Shown here piece after piece: positions 9,555-18,506 of a stretch of 64,000 bases of DNA (positions are counted from its first letter, which is position 1; each line of letters starts with the position of its first letter). Made by a program: the position numbers and the translations under genes. The stretch comes from Bog-756 sp963734395 (GTDB lineage Bacteria; Actinomycetota; Acidimicrobiia; Acidimicrobiales; RAAP-2). The stretch covers positions 620,001 to 684,000 of the forward strand of contig CAVTGY010000003.1 of NCBI GenBank assembly GCA_963734395.1, written 5' to 3'. Below the pieces are notes generated by a model that saw nothing but the letters and a program-made list of their open reading frames with translations, did not search any database and was not told where the DNA came from.

Positions 9555-9957
9555 GGCGTCTTCCTTCCTGGCCCGGGTCGGGCGGCGATCGGGGTGATTC
9601 TTCCACCAGGTCAGCGTCGCTGAAGAAATCGATGGTCCTCCAGTCGCGCATCCCCTGGCTCCTCGTAGTTCTGGCCCGCGTCGCCACCCTACCCTCCGAA
9701 GGGCGTTGTGGACCAAGAGTTAGGTTCGATAAGCTCGATGGGGTGGGCGCCCCGAGCGAGCAGACAGGATGGCTACGCCATGACCGGCCACTAGCGGGTG
9801 TCAATGGCCGTGGTCGTCCCGTCCAATTCGGTCCATCGGAAGAGGACGCCCCGGGGAGCAGGTCGGCCGCTCCTACCTTGTCGACCGCCGGTTGTGGAGG
9901 ACATCGACGTCCGGCAAGAAAGTCTCGCCGGTGGCACCCGTGATTACGATCGTGACG
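9555..9957. other. Gene-free spacer between divergent operons
   Basis: About 400 bp separate the aldehyde dehydrogenase (minus) and the double-TetR gene (plus). Short open frames cross it on both strands but none has recognisable protein features. It presumably holds the divergent promoters. I found no clear repeat, and no copy of the 15-nt dyad. Confidence 0.5.
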
Positions 9958-11214
9958 ATGCCCACCGACGGTACCCGGAGGACCGAGATCCTCGAGACGG
10001 CCGCCAGGCTCTTCGCCACCGCGGGCATGCGGGTGTCCCTGAAGGAGATCGCCGACGCCTGCGGAATCCTGCCCGGGAGTCTGTACCACCATTTCGACTC
10101 CAAGGAAGCCATCATCATCGAGCTGGTTCGGCGCTATCGGGACGACCTGGACCGTCTAGCCGACCAGGCGGCCAAGGAACTCCAACAACCCGCATCCGGG
10201 CCTGTCGAAGCGCGCATTATCGAGTTCGGGCAGGCCATCGCCGCGTGCGGGGTACGACACCGAGCCGCCTTGCTCCTCAGTCTCTACGAGCCACCGGCCG
10301 TCCTGGGTGCCGAGTTGGCCCGTCTGGCGAGCCAGACTCCCGCCGCCATCGAGGCCACCATGCTCGAGATGCTCGCCGAGGGACGAGCATCGGGCGCCAT
10401 TCGTCCGGGAATCGACCTGGCGCTGCTCAGCGACCGCCTCTGCCAGAGCATGCTCCACGTCGGAGTAGGCGTGTCTCACATGACCCCCGGGGAAGAGCGG
10501 GTGCCCGAGGTACGCCTACGCATCCTTCTCGACGGGATCGCCACGAGGGCACCCTCGAACGCGGCACTCGACCGGTCGCAGGCCATCCAGGCCGTGGAGA
10601 AGGTCATCGTGGGCTGGGACGAGGAACCTGATGATGAGGACGGCCGGGTACAGCACCTGCGAGCGGTTGCCCGCAAGGAGTTCGGGCGGCGGGGATACGA
10701 GGCTACGACCATGCGGGACATCGCCGCGGCCGCCGGTCTCAGTACCGGCACCGTCTACCGGTCCTTCAAGTCGAAGGACCAGCTCCTACGGTCCATCATG
10801 CACTTCTACACCGAGCGTGTGAAGGCAGCGTGGGAGGCGGTGCTCAGTACTCATTCCTCACCTCTCGAGAAGCTTGACGGGCTGATGTGGGCCAACGTGC
10901 ATGTCATGGATCGGTTCAGCGAAGAGTTTCGGATCCAGCTGGCGTGGCTTCGGCAGTCACCGCCGAACACGCCCAACCTCGGCCTTTCGTTCGCCTGGCA
11001 CCTTCGGCAGATCAAAGCGCTGCTGTCGGAAGGGGAGAGAACCGAAAGCCTCCGGGTCGAGGGTGGCAACGCCGAGATCCGGGCCCGTTGCGTGCAGGAG
11101 GCGATCGTCTTCCCCCCGAGCATCGTGGGTGTCGCCGGGCCCCGGGCAGCGCAGGCCCTGGCCAGGGACACCGTCTTACGCGGCGCTGTGCCTGGTCAAC
11201 GAGCCAGGGATTAG
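9958..11214 (+). CDS. Tandem TetR/AcrR-type regulator with two DNA-binding domains
   Basis: 418-aa protein with two complete TetR N-terminal helix-turn-helix units. The first is near residues 10-56 (SLKEIADACGILPGSLYHHF), followed by a ligand-domain-like helical part. The second starts near residue 231 (TTMRDIAAAAGLSTGTVYRS) and is followed by another helical region. Usual TetR proteins are about 200 aa, so this is a fused duplicate. Start ATG 9958; the frame is open a little further upstream. Only 9 nt separate it from the VWA gene, suggesting one transcript and a local regulatory role. Confidence 0.85.
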   Translation: MPTDGTRRTEILETAARLFATAGMRVSLKEIADACGILPGSLYHHFDSKEAIIIELVRRYRDDLDRLADQAAKELQQPASGPVEARIIEFGQAIAACGVRHRAALLLSLYEPPAVLGAELARLASQTPAAIEATMLEMLAEGRASGAIRPGIDLALLSDRLCQSMLHVGVGVSHMTPGEERVPEVRLRILLDGIATRAPSNAALDRSQAIQAVEKVIVGWDEEPDDEDGRVQHLRAVARKEFGRRGYEATTMRDIAAAAGLSTGTVYRSFKSKDQLLRSIMHFYTERVKAAWEAVLSTHSSPLEKLDGLMWANVHVMDRFSEEFRIQLAWLRQSPPNTPNLGLSFAWHLRQIKALLSEGERTESLRVEGGNAEIRARCVQEAIVFPPSIVGVAGPRAAQALARDTVLRGAVPGQRARD

Positions 11215-11223
11215 CGGACCACC

Positions 11224-13038
11224 ATGTCTAGGTGGTCGTACTCCGACCAACGCCGGCAGGCGTCGGCCGTCCTTGCGGCAACAGAAAAGCCACGTGGACT
11301 GGGCCTCGCTGCGGACGGAAATGCTGACGGACTCGGGCGCTACCGGCTTCTCGCTTCCGCCATCGCGGGGCGTTCGGTCGATGTCGCTGCCGGAACGGGT
11401 CACCAACCGGCGTGGACCGACGGGTCGTCCATCTTCGTCGATCCCGAAGCTGGGCCCGGCGACCAGCTGGCCAGCCTTGCCGTGCAGGCGGCCCTACTCG
11501 GCGCCGGCAGCCTGGATCAGCAGGTGACCGCCGCCCTGGTCCGCCGCCCGGCGCTGGCTCGCCGCTATCTCGCTGTTGAAGGCCACCGTGCCCTGCAGGT
11601 ACACGAAGCACTGTTGCCTCCGCACGTGCGAGGACTGGTCAACGGGGAAGTCGCGGGCCGCACGGATTCTCCGGCGGCATCGCTAACACTTGCCGGCGGC
11701 CGCGCTCGAATTGACGATGCTCCGACCGCCTTCGGGTCGATCCGGCCTCGCCAATTGGGAGCGCTCACCCGAGGTGCTGACCAGATGAACACGGTCGGAC
11801 ACCACGCGCCACGGCATGGCGCCCAATCGGAGCTGCGCCCCCTCGACGACCCCGACGACGAGATCGGCACGGTCATAGACATGCTGGCCAGTCCGGTGGG
11901 TGGGGGCGGAGGCCTCGGTCGGCTGCTCAAGAAGCTGTTCGGGGAGGGACGTTCTGAACGGAGCGGTCCACCGGGTGCGGACGCTCCCACCCACGGGAGT
12001 CGGCGCTCCACCCGTGGGTCCGGCACGGTGGCGCTCTCCACTGCCGCGGCTCGGGTGTCCGACCTGGCGGCGACCGGGCAGCACCGGTTGACGAAGTACC
12101 CCGAGTGGGACCAGCACAGACAGCGCTACCGACCCGATTGGTGCACGGTCGAGGAGGTCGAGTCAGGGCCGGGCGAGCTTGCCCTCTTCCGTCCGCCGGA
12201 GACCCGAGCACTGCGGCGTCCGCTGGGTCGGTTGGGCATGGAGTTCGAGCGTCGTCACCGTCAGCCGCAAGGAGACGACATCGACATCGACGCCGCCATC
12301 GAGGCACTCATCGAGCTGAGGGCGGGGTCGTCTCCCGACGAAGCGGTCTACGTCGACTTCGTGCGCCGTCGGCGTGACCTCTCCGTGCTCGTGCTCCTGG
12401 ACATCTCCGGATCCGCCGGCGAGCCCGGTGCCATCGGCGTACCCGTGCACGTCCACCAGCGCGACGCGGCGTGCAGCCTGACCGTGGCCCTGCATGAGCT
12501 CGGTGACCGCATCGCGCTCTACGGGTTCCGATCGCAGGGGCGTTCCGCCGTGCATGTCGTGCCGGTCAAGCGGTTCGACCAAGCGTTCGACGCGCTGGTG
12601 CTGCAGCGACTGGGAGGGCTGGTGCCCGGCGCGTACACGCGACTGGGTGCGGCAATGCGCCACGGCTCTGCCGTCCTCGGGAACGAGGCGGGAACGGCAC
12701 GGCGGCTGCTGGTCGTGCTCTCCGATGGGCTGGCCTACGACCACGGCTACGAGCGCGCCTACGGCGAGGCGGATGCTCGGCGGGCGCTGGCCGAGGCGCG
12801 GCTGGCAGGGCATCGGCTGCGTCTGTCTCAGCGTGGGAACCGACGCCGACGTCGGCGCACTACGCCGGGTGTTCGGGACGGCAGTCGTATGCGGCCATCC
12901 CCCGGTTGGAGCTGCTGCCCCTGGTGGTCGGACCACTGTTCCGATCGGCCCTCCGATCGGCCGAGCTGCAGCGAAGGATGTTCCAGCGACGAGCGCGGAC
13001 CAGGGAACACCTCGAGATCGAGAGGCAGAACGGCATGA
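11224..13038 (+). CDS. VWA-domain protein, NorD/CbbO type, with apparent frameshifts in the C-terminal part
   Basis: About 600-aa protein of the NorD/CbbO class, which pairs with MoxR-family AAA+ ATPases to remodel or metal-load metalloenzymes. A variable N-terminal half is followed by a C-terminal von Willebrand A domain with the MIDAS motif LLDISGSAGE, the threonine loop GAYTRLGAAMRHG and VVLSDGLAYDHGY. The natural continuation (GIGCVCLSVGTDADVGAL, then SYAAIPRLELLPLVVGP) needs two +1 frame changes near 12810 and 12888. The original frame returns to a TGA at 13036-13038 overlapping the ATPase ATG. I read this as three clustered single-base insertions rather than a broken gene. Confidence 0.75.
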   Translation: MSRWSYSDQRRQASAVLAATEKPRGLGLAADGNADGLGRYRLLASAIAGRSVDVAAGTGHQPAWTDGSSIFVDPEAGPGDQLASLAVQAALLGAGSLDQQVTAALVRRPALARRYLAVEGHRALQVHEALLPPHVRGLVNGEVAGRTDSPAASLTLAGGRARIDDAPTAFGSIRPRQLGALTRGADQMNTVGHHAPRHGAQSELRPLDDPDDEIGTVIDMLASPVGGGGGLGRLLKKLFGEGRSERSGPPGADAPTHGSRRSTRGSGTVALSTAAARVSDLAATGQHRLTKYPEWDQHRQRYRPDWCTVEEVESGPGELALFRPPETRALRRPLGRLGMEFERRHRQPQGDDIDIDAAIEALIELRAGSSPDEAVYVDFVRRRRDLSVLVLLDISGSAGEPGAIGVPVHVHQRDAACSLTVALHELGDRIALYGFRSQGRSAVHVVPVKRFDQAFDALVLQRLGGLVPGAYTRLGAAMRHGSAVLGNEAGTARRLLVVLSDGLAYDHGYERAYGEADARRALAEARLAGHRLRLSQRGNRRRRRRTTPGVRDGSRMRPSPGWSCCPWWSDHCSDRPSDRPSCSEGCSSDERGPGNTSRSRGRTA

Positions 13039-13842
13039 CCGGAGTTGCACGTCCTTACTACGTGCCGATCGCCAACGAGGAGCGGGTGTTCAAAGCCGCC
13101 TACCGCCAGGGCCTTTCGGTGCTGCTCAAGGGTCCGACCGGTTGCGGCAAGACCCGCTTCGTCGAGGCCATGGCCTTCGACCTCGACCGTCCGCTGCATC
13201 ACCGTCGCCTGCCACGACGACCTGACCACCGCCGATCTGGTGGGCCGGTTCCTCCTCCAGCGCGACGCCACGACCTGGGTGGACGGGCCCCTTACCCGGG
13301 CCGTGCGCGAAGGCGCCATCTGCTACCTCGACGAGATCGTGGAGGCGCGCCAGGACACCACGGTGGTGCTCCACCCGCTGGCTGACCACCGGCGTCAGCT
13401 GCCCATCGAGCGCCTGGGAGTCACCCTGCAAGCGACGGAAGGGTTCTGCCTGGTCGTGTCCTACAACCCCGGCTACCAGAGCGTGCTGAAGGACCTGAAG
13501 GATTCGACCCGCCAGCGGATGGTCGCCATCGAGTTCGACTTCCCCCCTTCCGACGTCGAGGAGAAGATCCTGTCCGAAGAAGCGGGGGTGGACCTGCACA
13601 CGGCATCGCAGCTCGTACAACTCGGGCAGGCCATCCGGCGGCTCGACGCGGCCGGTCTGCGCGAGGTGGCCTCGACTCGGGTGCTGATCGCGGCCGGACG
13701 ACTGGTGGTAGAGGGCCTGAGCCTGCGCGATGCCACCCGTGCCGCGGTGGCGGGGCCACTCACCGACGATCCGGTGGTCACCGCCGGGCTCTTCGAAATG
13801 ATCGATGCCTACCTGGGCGGGGGGCCTGCCGGATCGAACTGA
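13035..13842 (+). CDS. MoxR-family AAA+ ATPase, NorQ/CbbQ type, one apparent frameshift
   Basis: AAA+ ATPase of about 268 aa. Walker A is GPTGCGKTRFVEAMA, Walker B is AICYLDEIVEARQD, and the family segment VACHDDLTTADLVGRFLL follows the second strand. The frame shifts by one base at about 13196-13204, between Walker A and that segment. Both halves are well conserved, so an inserted base is likely. It overlaps the VWA gene by ATGA, the standard NorD-NorQ arrangement. The client enzyme is not evident; no nitric-oxide reductase or Rubisco gene lies in the window. Confidence 0.8.
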
Positions 13843-13871
13843 TTGACGGCTTGCCGGCAGGTCAGTAGTTT
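13843..13871 (+). promoter_or_regulatory. Sigma-70-type promoter
   Basis: TTGACG (13843-13848), a 17-nt spacer, then TAGTTT (13866-13871), immediately after the ATPase stop. It would drive the substrate-binding protein whose GTG start is at 13937. Confidence 0.5.
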
Positions 13872-13936
13872 CTGGAACAAATATCAGGTTATAGGCAGAA
13901 CGGGTGCCCTCACCTGGCCCGCCGAAGGGGGAGTGC

Positions 13937-15050
13937 GTGTCGTACGAGAGCACCGCCGAGCCGATCAAGCTCGGGTACCTGTTCGACTTCAAGCTCCCCG
14001 AGGGCTATCCGGAGGAGTCTCGCCGGGACCTGGTCCTGCCCTTCGAGCTCGTGTTCAAGCAGGGGCTCGAGCGGGGGATGATCGACCGCCCCGTCCAGAT
14101 CATCTTCCGCGAGGTGGAAGGGCTGCCCAAAGGATCGGTCAAGGCGGTCATCGATGCCTACGGCGAATTGGTCGACGAGGGCTGTTTGGCCGTGTTCGGT
14201 CCGGCGATCACCGACAACTGTGTGCCGACACGCGAAGCCATTGAGCGTCGATTCCAGGTTCCGGCGATCAGCGTCACCGGATCGGAGGAATGGCTCGGGG
14301 AGTGGACCTTCGCACTGTCGATGGGATCGATGACCGACGAGCCGATCTTCTGGGCCGAACTGCTGGCCAAGGGCGGCCACACCGAGGTCGGCGCCCTCAT
14401 CGAAGCGTCCCTGGTCGGCGAGTCCTATATCCGGAACTTCCACAAGGCAGCTGCCGCGAATGGTATCCGGGTCGCCATCGAGGAGCGGATCCCGCAAACC
14501 GCCCAGGACATCACCGAACAGGTTCGCGCGTTGAAGAGGGCGAAGGTGACCGCGTTCGTGCACTGCGGATTCGGATTCGGTTTACTCAACGTGAACCGGG
14601 TGCTGGGGGAACTCGGATTGGGACCCGCCGCGCCTGCTCGGCACCGCCTTCCAGAATGCGTGGATCCACCAGATCATGTGGGACGCCATCCTCGGGTGGA
14701 CCGGGCTCGACCAGTACGACGAGTCCAATCCGGTTGGCCAGCGTTTCCTCGACGAGTACGAGGAGGCCTATGGGCGTCGTCCCGAGTACTGCGTGCCGGT
14801 GGTCAACCGCGACCTGGCCACCGTGCTCCTCCACGCGTTCGCCGACGCACACCCGTTGTCCCCCCGTGGGGTCAAGGAGGCACTCGAGCGGGTGAAGATG
14901 TTGCCGGCTGCGTCAGGGGCGAGTGGTACTCGCCTGTCCTTCGGCAATTGGACCCGCCGGGGGTGGGTGGGGGCCGGTTTCCTGGTAGCCCGCCAGCTCG
15001 AGCCGGAGTTCGGCAAGGCTCGCCTGGTCGGGCGCTTCGGGGAGCTCTGA
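13937..15050 (+). CDS. Periplasmic-binding-protein-like (ABC transporter type I) protein without a signal peptide, apparent frameshift
   Basis: About 370-aa protein of the branched-chain amino-acid binding-protein fold (type 1 periplasmic binding). It begins PIKLGYLFDFKLPEG and continues with VQIIFREVEGLPKGSV, LAVFGPAITDNCVPT and VGALIEASLVGESYIRNF. No hydrophobic export signal precedes the fold, so it may act in the cytoplasm as a sensor or chaperone-like binder. The frame moves by one base near 14625-14635 in a GGG run, after which LLGTAFQNAWIHQIMWD and the rest of the C-lobe follow. Start GTG 13937 is 65 nt downstream of a good promoter. Confidence 0.75.
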
Positions 15051-15083
15051 GCGGTGACCGTCCAGCTGACCAGTCGTTAGACC

Positions 15084-16202
15084 ATGACCGCATCCACACT
15101 GATGCCGCCCCCTCGTTGGTCGAGGGGTGAGCGAGCTGCCGCCGGCTGGGCCCTCCTTGGGTGCGTCGTCGCCCTTGCCCTTATCTTCATCGCCCACGAC
15201 GCGCGTACTGGTCCGGGGGCGGCCCGAATCGCGAACCCGGCCGTACGGGGTGCACCGCGCCCGGTGACACCGCTCTTCGGGTGGACGCACTGGCTCGTAG
15301 CCGAGCAGATCGGAACGATCGTCGCCATGGTGCTGATCGTGGTGGTCTTCGCCCTCCTGTGGCGACGGTATCCAAGGCACCCGATCCTGCTCATGGCCAT
15401 CTGCTGCACGACACTCGTGTGGCAGGACCCCATCATGAACTGGGCACCGTACGCCGTGTACAACCCACAGCTGTGGCACTGGCCCGAGACCTGGCCCCTG
15501 GTGTCGCTGTCGCCGACGGTAGAGCCGTTCGTGGTCATCGGCTACGTGATGTTCTACCTGGCACCTTTCTTCCCGGCGATATGGATCCTGAGGCGTCTCC
15601 AACGTGGACGCGAGGTCGATTCGTTCGTCTGGCGGCATCCGCTGATCAGCCTGGGGCTGCTCATCTACGTCATCGGCTTCATCTACGACGCCGCCCAGGA
15701 GATCCTCCTCGTGCGCACCGGAATGTACGTGTACTCACAGGTCATCCCCTTCGGTTCCGTCTTCACCGGGCACGCCTACCAGTTCCCACTGATTTGGGAG
15801 TCGTCGCTGGTAACGGCAGTCATGGTCCCGGTCGGCGTGCTGTTGTACCGGGACGACACCGGGCGCACCGTCGCCGAGAAACTGGCCCTCAAGATCCGGC
15901 TTCGCGCCTTCCGGGGACGTCCGGCTCTGGCCACCTTCGTTGTGATGTTCCTCATCGTCAACGCCGCCTATCTCTTCCTCTACGGCGGCGGCTTTGCCAT
16001 CATCCGGGCGAGCGGAGCGGCAACATCGGTGGCGTGTCCATATCCCTATCCCGAAGCCAAGGTCTATGACCCTCAGGGCCTGTACGAAGAGGCGGGTCAA
16101 CCCGGCCCCTATTCGGCCGGCATCTGGGACGGTTGGGAGACGGGTCAGTCAGGCCCGCCAGTCGTGCACCCTCCCGCACACGGAGGACGTTGTAGCCCGT
16201 AG
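15084..16202 (+). CDS. AveC-like (spirocyclase family) membrane protein
   Basis: 372-aa integral membrane protein with about six to seven hydrophobic segments, the clearest being GWALLGCVVALALIFIA, IGTIVAMVLIVVVFALL, EPFVVIGYVMFYLAPFF, LISLGLLIYVIGFIYDAAQE and LATFVVMFLIVNAAYLFLYG. Conserved polar stretches WQDPIMNWAPYAVYNPQL and SQVIPFGSVFTGHAYQFP match the AveC family, named for the avermectin spiroketal cyclase. Most actinobacterial members have no known reaction. It lies 33 nt after the signal-less binding protein, probably in the same transcript. Confidence 0.75.
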   Translation: MTASTLMPPPRWSRGERAAAGWALLGCVVALALIFIAHDARTGPGAARIANPAVRGAPRPVTPLFGWTHWLVAEQIGTIVAMVLIVVVFALLWRRYPRHPILLMAICCTTLVWQDPIMNWAPYAVYNPQLWHWPETWPLVSLSPTVEPFVVIGYVMFYLAPFFPAIWILRRLQRGREVDSFVWRHPLISLGLLIYVIGFIYDAAQEILLVRTGMYVYSQVIPFGSVFTGHAYQFPLIWESSLVTAVMVPVGVLLYRDDTGRTVAEKLALKIRLRAFRGRPALATFVVMFLIVNAAYLFLYGGGFAIIRASGAATSVACPYPYPEAKVYDPQGLYEEAGQPGPYSAGIWDGWETGQSGPPVVHPPAHGGRCSP

Positions 16203-16217
16203 GACGTCGGCGGACGT

Positions 16218-16979
16218 TCAGGGATTGAGCTGTTGTGTCGGTCGCACAACCAGCTCGTTGATGCAGAAACCCTCAGGCCGGCTGATCATGAACGAGATGG
16301 TTTCGGCCAGGTCGACGGCCGATCCGGGGCCACCGTCCCCGGCAAACCATGGGATGTCGGAAGGTGGGATGTCCCCGTCGAAGGTCATCCCCTCGATGGT
16401 GAGACCCTCGGTGTCGAACATGCCGGGCATGACGCAGCTCACATTAATGGCGGCCTGGGCCAGCTCAAGCCGAAGCGCGTCGACGGCGGCACGGAGTCCA
16501 CGCTTGGTGGCGGCATAGATGCCGACGCCCGCCATCGGAGTGATCGCACCGGTGGAGGAGACGACCACCACGTCGCGGCGCCCCTCCCCGGGAAAGTGGT
16601 CCACTGCATGACGGATCGTCGCCAGCGGACCCAGCAGGTTGAGGTTGATCAGCTCCTGCCAGCGTTCGGGAGTGCCGGTCATGATCGACCCCACCATTGA
16701 CCGGCCGGCCACCGTGATCACACCGTCGAGGCCGTCTAGGGCCCGGGCCGCCTGGTCCACCGCCAGGGGAAGAGCGGCGAGGTCGGTGACGTCGCAGGGA
16801 ACGGGTACGGACCGCTCACCGAGCTCCGCTCGTAGTTCTTCGAGGCGTTCCTTGCGACGGGCCAGCATGGCCACGGAACCACCGCCGGCGACGATCGACC
16901 GGCAGGTGGCGGCACCGATTCCGCTCGAGGCACCGGCGACCAGGACGCGCCGTCCGCCGAGTTCAGTGCTCAGACCCAT
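16218..16979 (-). CDS. Short-chain dehydrogenase/reductase (253 aa)
   Basis: SDR with cofactor motif VAGASSGIGAATC, catalytic serine segment VVVSSTGAITPMAGVG and active-site IYAATKRGLRAAVDAL. The usual NAG is replaced by TVAGRSMVG, a tolerated variant. The early ARRKERLEEL points to NADP(H) preference. Substrate unknown. It is transcribed away from the P450, with 232 bp between them, and converges with the AveC-like gene. Confidence 0.85.
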   Translation of the reverse strand: MGLSTELGGRRVLVAGASSGIGAATCRSIVAGGGSVAMLARRKERLEELRAELGERSVPVPCDVTDLAALPLAVDQAARALDGLDGVITVAGRSMVGSIMTGTPERWQELINLNLLGPLATIRHAVDHFPGEGRRDVVVVSSTGAITPMAGVGIYAATKRGLRAAVDALRLELAQAAINVSCVMPGMFDTEGLTIEGMTFDGDIPPSDIPWFAGDGGPGSAVDLAETISFMISRPEGFCINELVVRPTQQLNP

Positions 16980-17141
16980 CGATGCTCCTCCTTCGGCCGG
17001 CGAGCAGTCAGCCTAACATTTGGTCACCTCAAAAGGCGTTGCCGCGCCGGCGGGTGACCGTCGTGAGAGGTGATCCCGAACGCAGGTGAATACCTTCGAA
17101 GACCAGGTCGGTGTTGTCCAAAGGAGGGCTCGTTCAGCCGA

Positions 17142-17170
17142 TTGACTCGCCTCGATCCCACCGTTAGCTT
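17142..17170 (+). promoter_or_regulatory. Sigma-70-type promoter for the P450 gene
   Basis: TTGACT (17142-17147), 17-nt spacer, TAGCTT (17165-17170), about 40 nt before the GTG at 17212, which is itself preceded by a purine-rich GAGGGGG ribosome site. The match to consensus is good for a GC-rich genome. Confidence 0.5.
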
Positions 17171-17211
17171 GTGGGTGAACGAATATTTGGTTTTCCACCA
17201 GAGGGGGACAC

Positions 17212-18464
17212 GTGTCAGGTCAGGGTGCGGGAGGGGCGGCCGTCGATCGCCACGAGGGCGACACCGACGGTGAGGAGTTCGGCCTCTTCGACGACGCCGT
17301 GGCCGGCGACACCCGGGACCCGTATCCCGAGCTCGCCGAGACAAGGCGTGAACATCCGGTGCAGCGCCTCGACGCGTCGCTCATGCCCCACGAGGAATCG
17401 GCCCCGGTCTTCTTCGTCTATCGCTACGACGACGTGTCCCGAGTGCTGCGCGACTCCGAAACGTTTTGCTCCGGGCACATCATCGACCTCATCATGGGTC
17501 CGGTCATGGGTGAGCACATCATGCTGGGGATGGACGGCCCGAAGCATCGCCGCTACCGGGCCCTGGTCTCGACGGCGTTTGGTCCCAAGGCCATGGCCCG
17601 GTGGGAGAGCGAGCTGGCCGAGGGCATCATTACCGGCCTCATCGACAAGTTCGCGGAACGGGGTCACGCCGAGCTGGTGCGCGAGTTCACCTTCCCCTAT
17701 CCGACCCAGATCATCGCCGGGATCCTCGGCTTGCCCCGAGAGGATTACAAGCAGTTCCAACGCTGGTCCATCGACATCCTCAGCTTCCTGAGCCAGACAG
17801 GAGGAGGCCATCGCGGCGTCGCAGCAGGTGAAGGAGTACGTTGCCACCATCCTCGAGGACCGGCGCCGCCAGCCCGCGCGAGGACCTCATCTCCGACCTC
17901 GCCCACGCCGAGCTCGACGGTGAGCGCCTGAGCGACGAGGAGATCTTCTCCTTCGTGCGGTTGCTCCTCCCCGCCGGGGTGGAGACGACCTATCGGTCGA
18001 CGGGCAATCTGCTCCTGTCGCTGCTCTCGGACCCGGACCAGCTCAGCGCCGTGCGCACCGACCGCAGTCTCATCCCCGGGGCGATCGAGGAGGCGCTTCG
18101 ATACGAGACGCCACTACTCAACATCACCCGGCTGGCCACCAGGGACACCGAGATCGGCGGCGTGCCCGTTCCCGCGGGGTCCACGATCATGCTCATGTTG
18201 GCGGCTGCCAACCGTGAGGAGAACCGCTACCCCGACCCTGACACGTTCCAGATCGGCCGGGAGGATTCCAAACCGCACATCTCGTTCGGCCACGGTCCCC
18301 ATCTGTGCCTGGGCATGCACCTGGCCCGGATGGAGATCCGGGTGGCGCTGAACCTGCTCTTCGACCGGCTGCCCGACCTCCGGCTCGACCCTGACGGCGA
18401 CGACCCCCACATCCGGGGCCAGGTCTTCCGTTCGCCGACGGCGATCCCGGTCCTGTTCGGCTAG
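17212..18464 (+). CDS. Cytochrome P450, two apparent frameshifts
   Basis: About 415-aa soluble bacterial P450 monooxygenase. The heme-thiolate motif FGHGPHLCLGMHLARME, the I-helix LLLPAGVETTYRS and the K-helix ExxR (EEALRYETP) are present. The reading frame moves by one base near 17797 and again near 17872; the bridging piece QEEAIAASQQVKEYVATILE lies in the third frame. Both sites look like single inserted bases. It needs a ferredoxin and reductase; the ferredoxin at 55.1 kb is a candidate partner. The downstream amidohydrolase follows by 42 nt. Confidence 0.85.
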
Positions 18465-18506
18465 CGCCGGTCTACCGATGGCCCATACGCAGGTGAGGAG
18501 CACACC

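Noticed and set aside
12906..13385. Apparent fusion of the VWA C-terminus with the AAA+ ATPase in one frame
   Set aside because: The two proteins are normally separate and an ATGA stop/start overlap exists at 13035-13038; the fusion appears only because of clustered frame errors.
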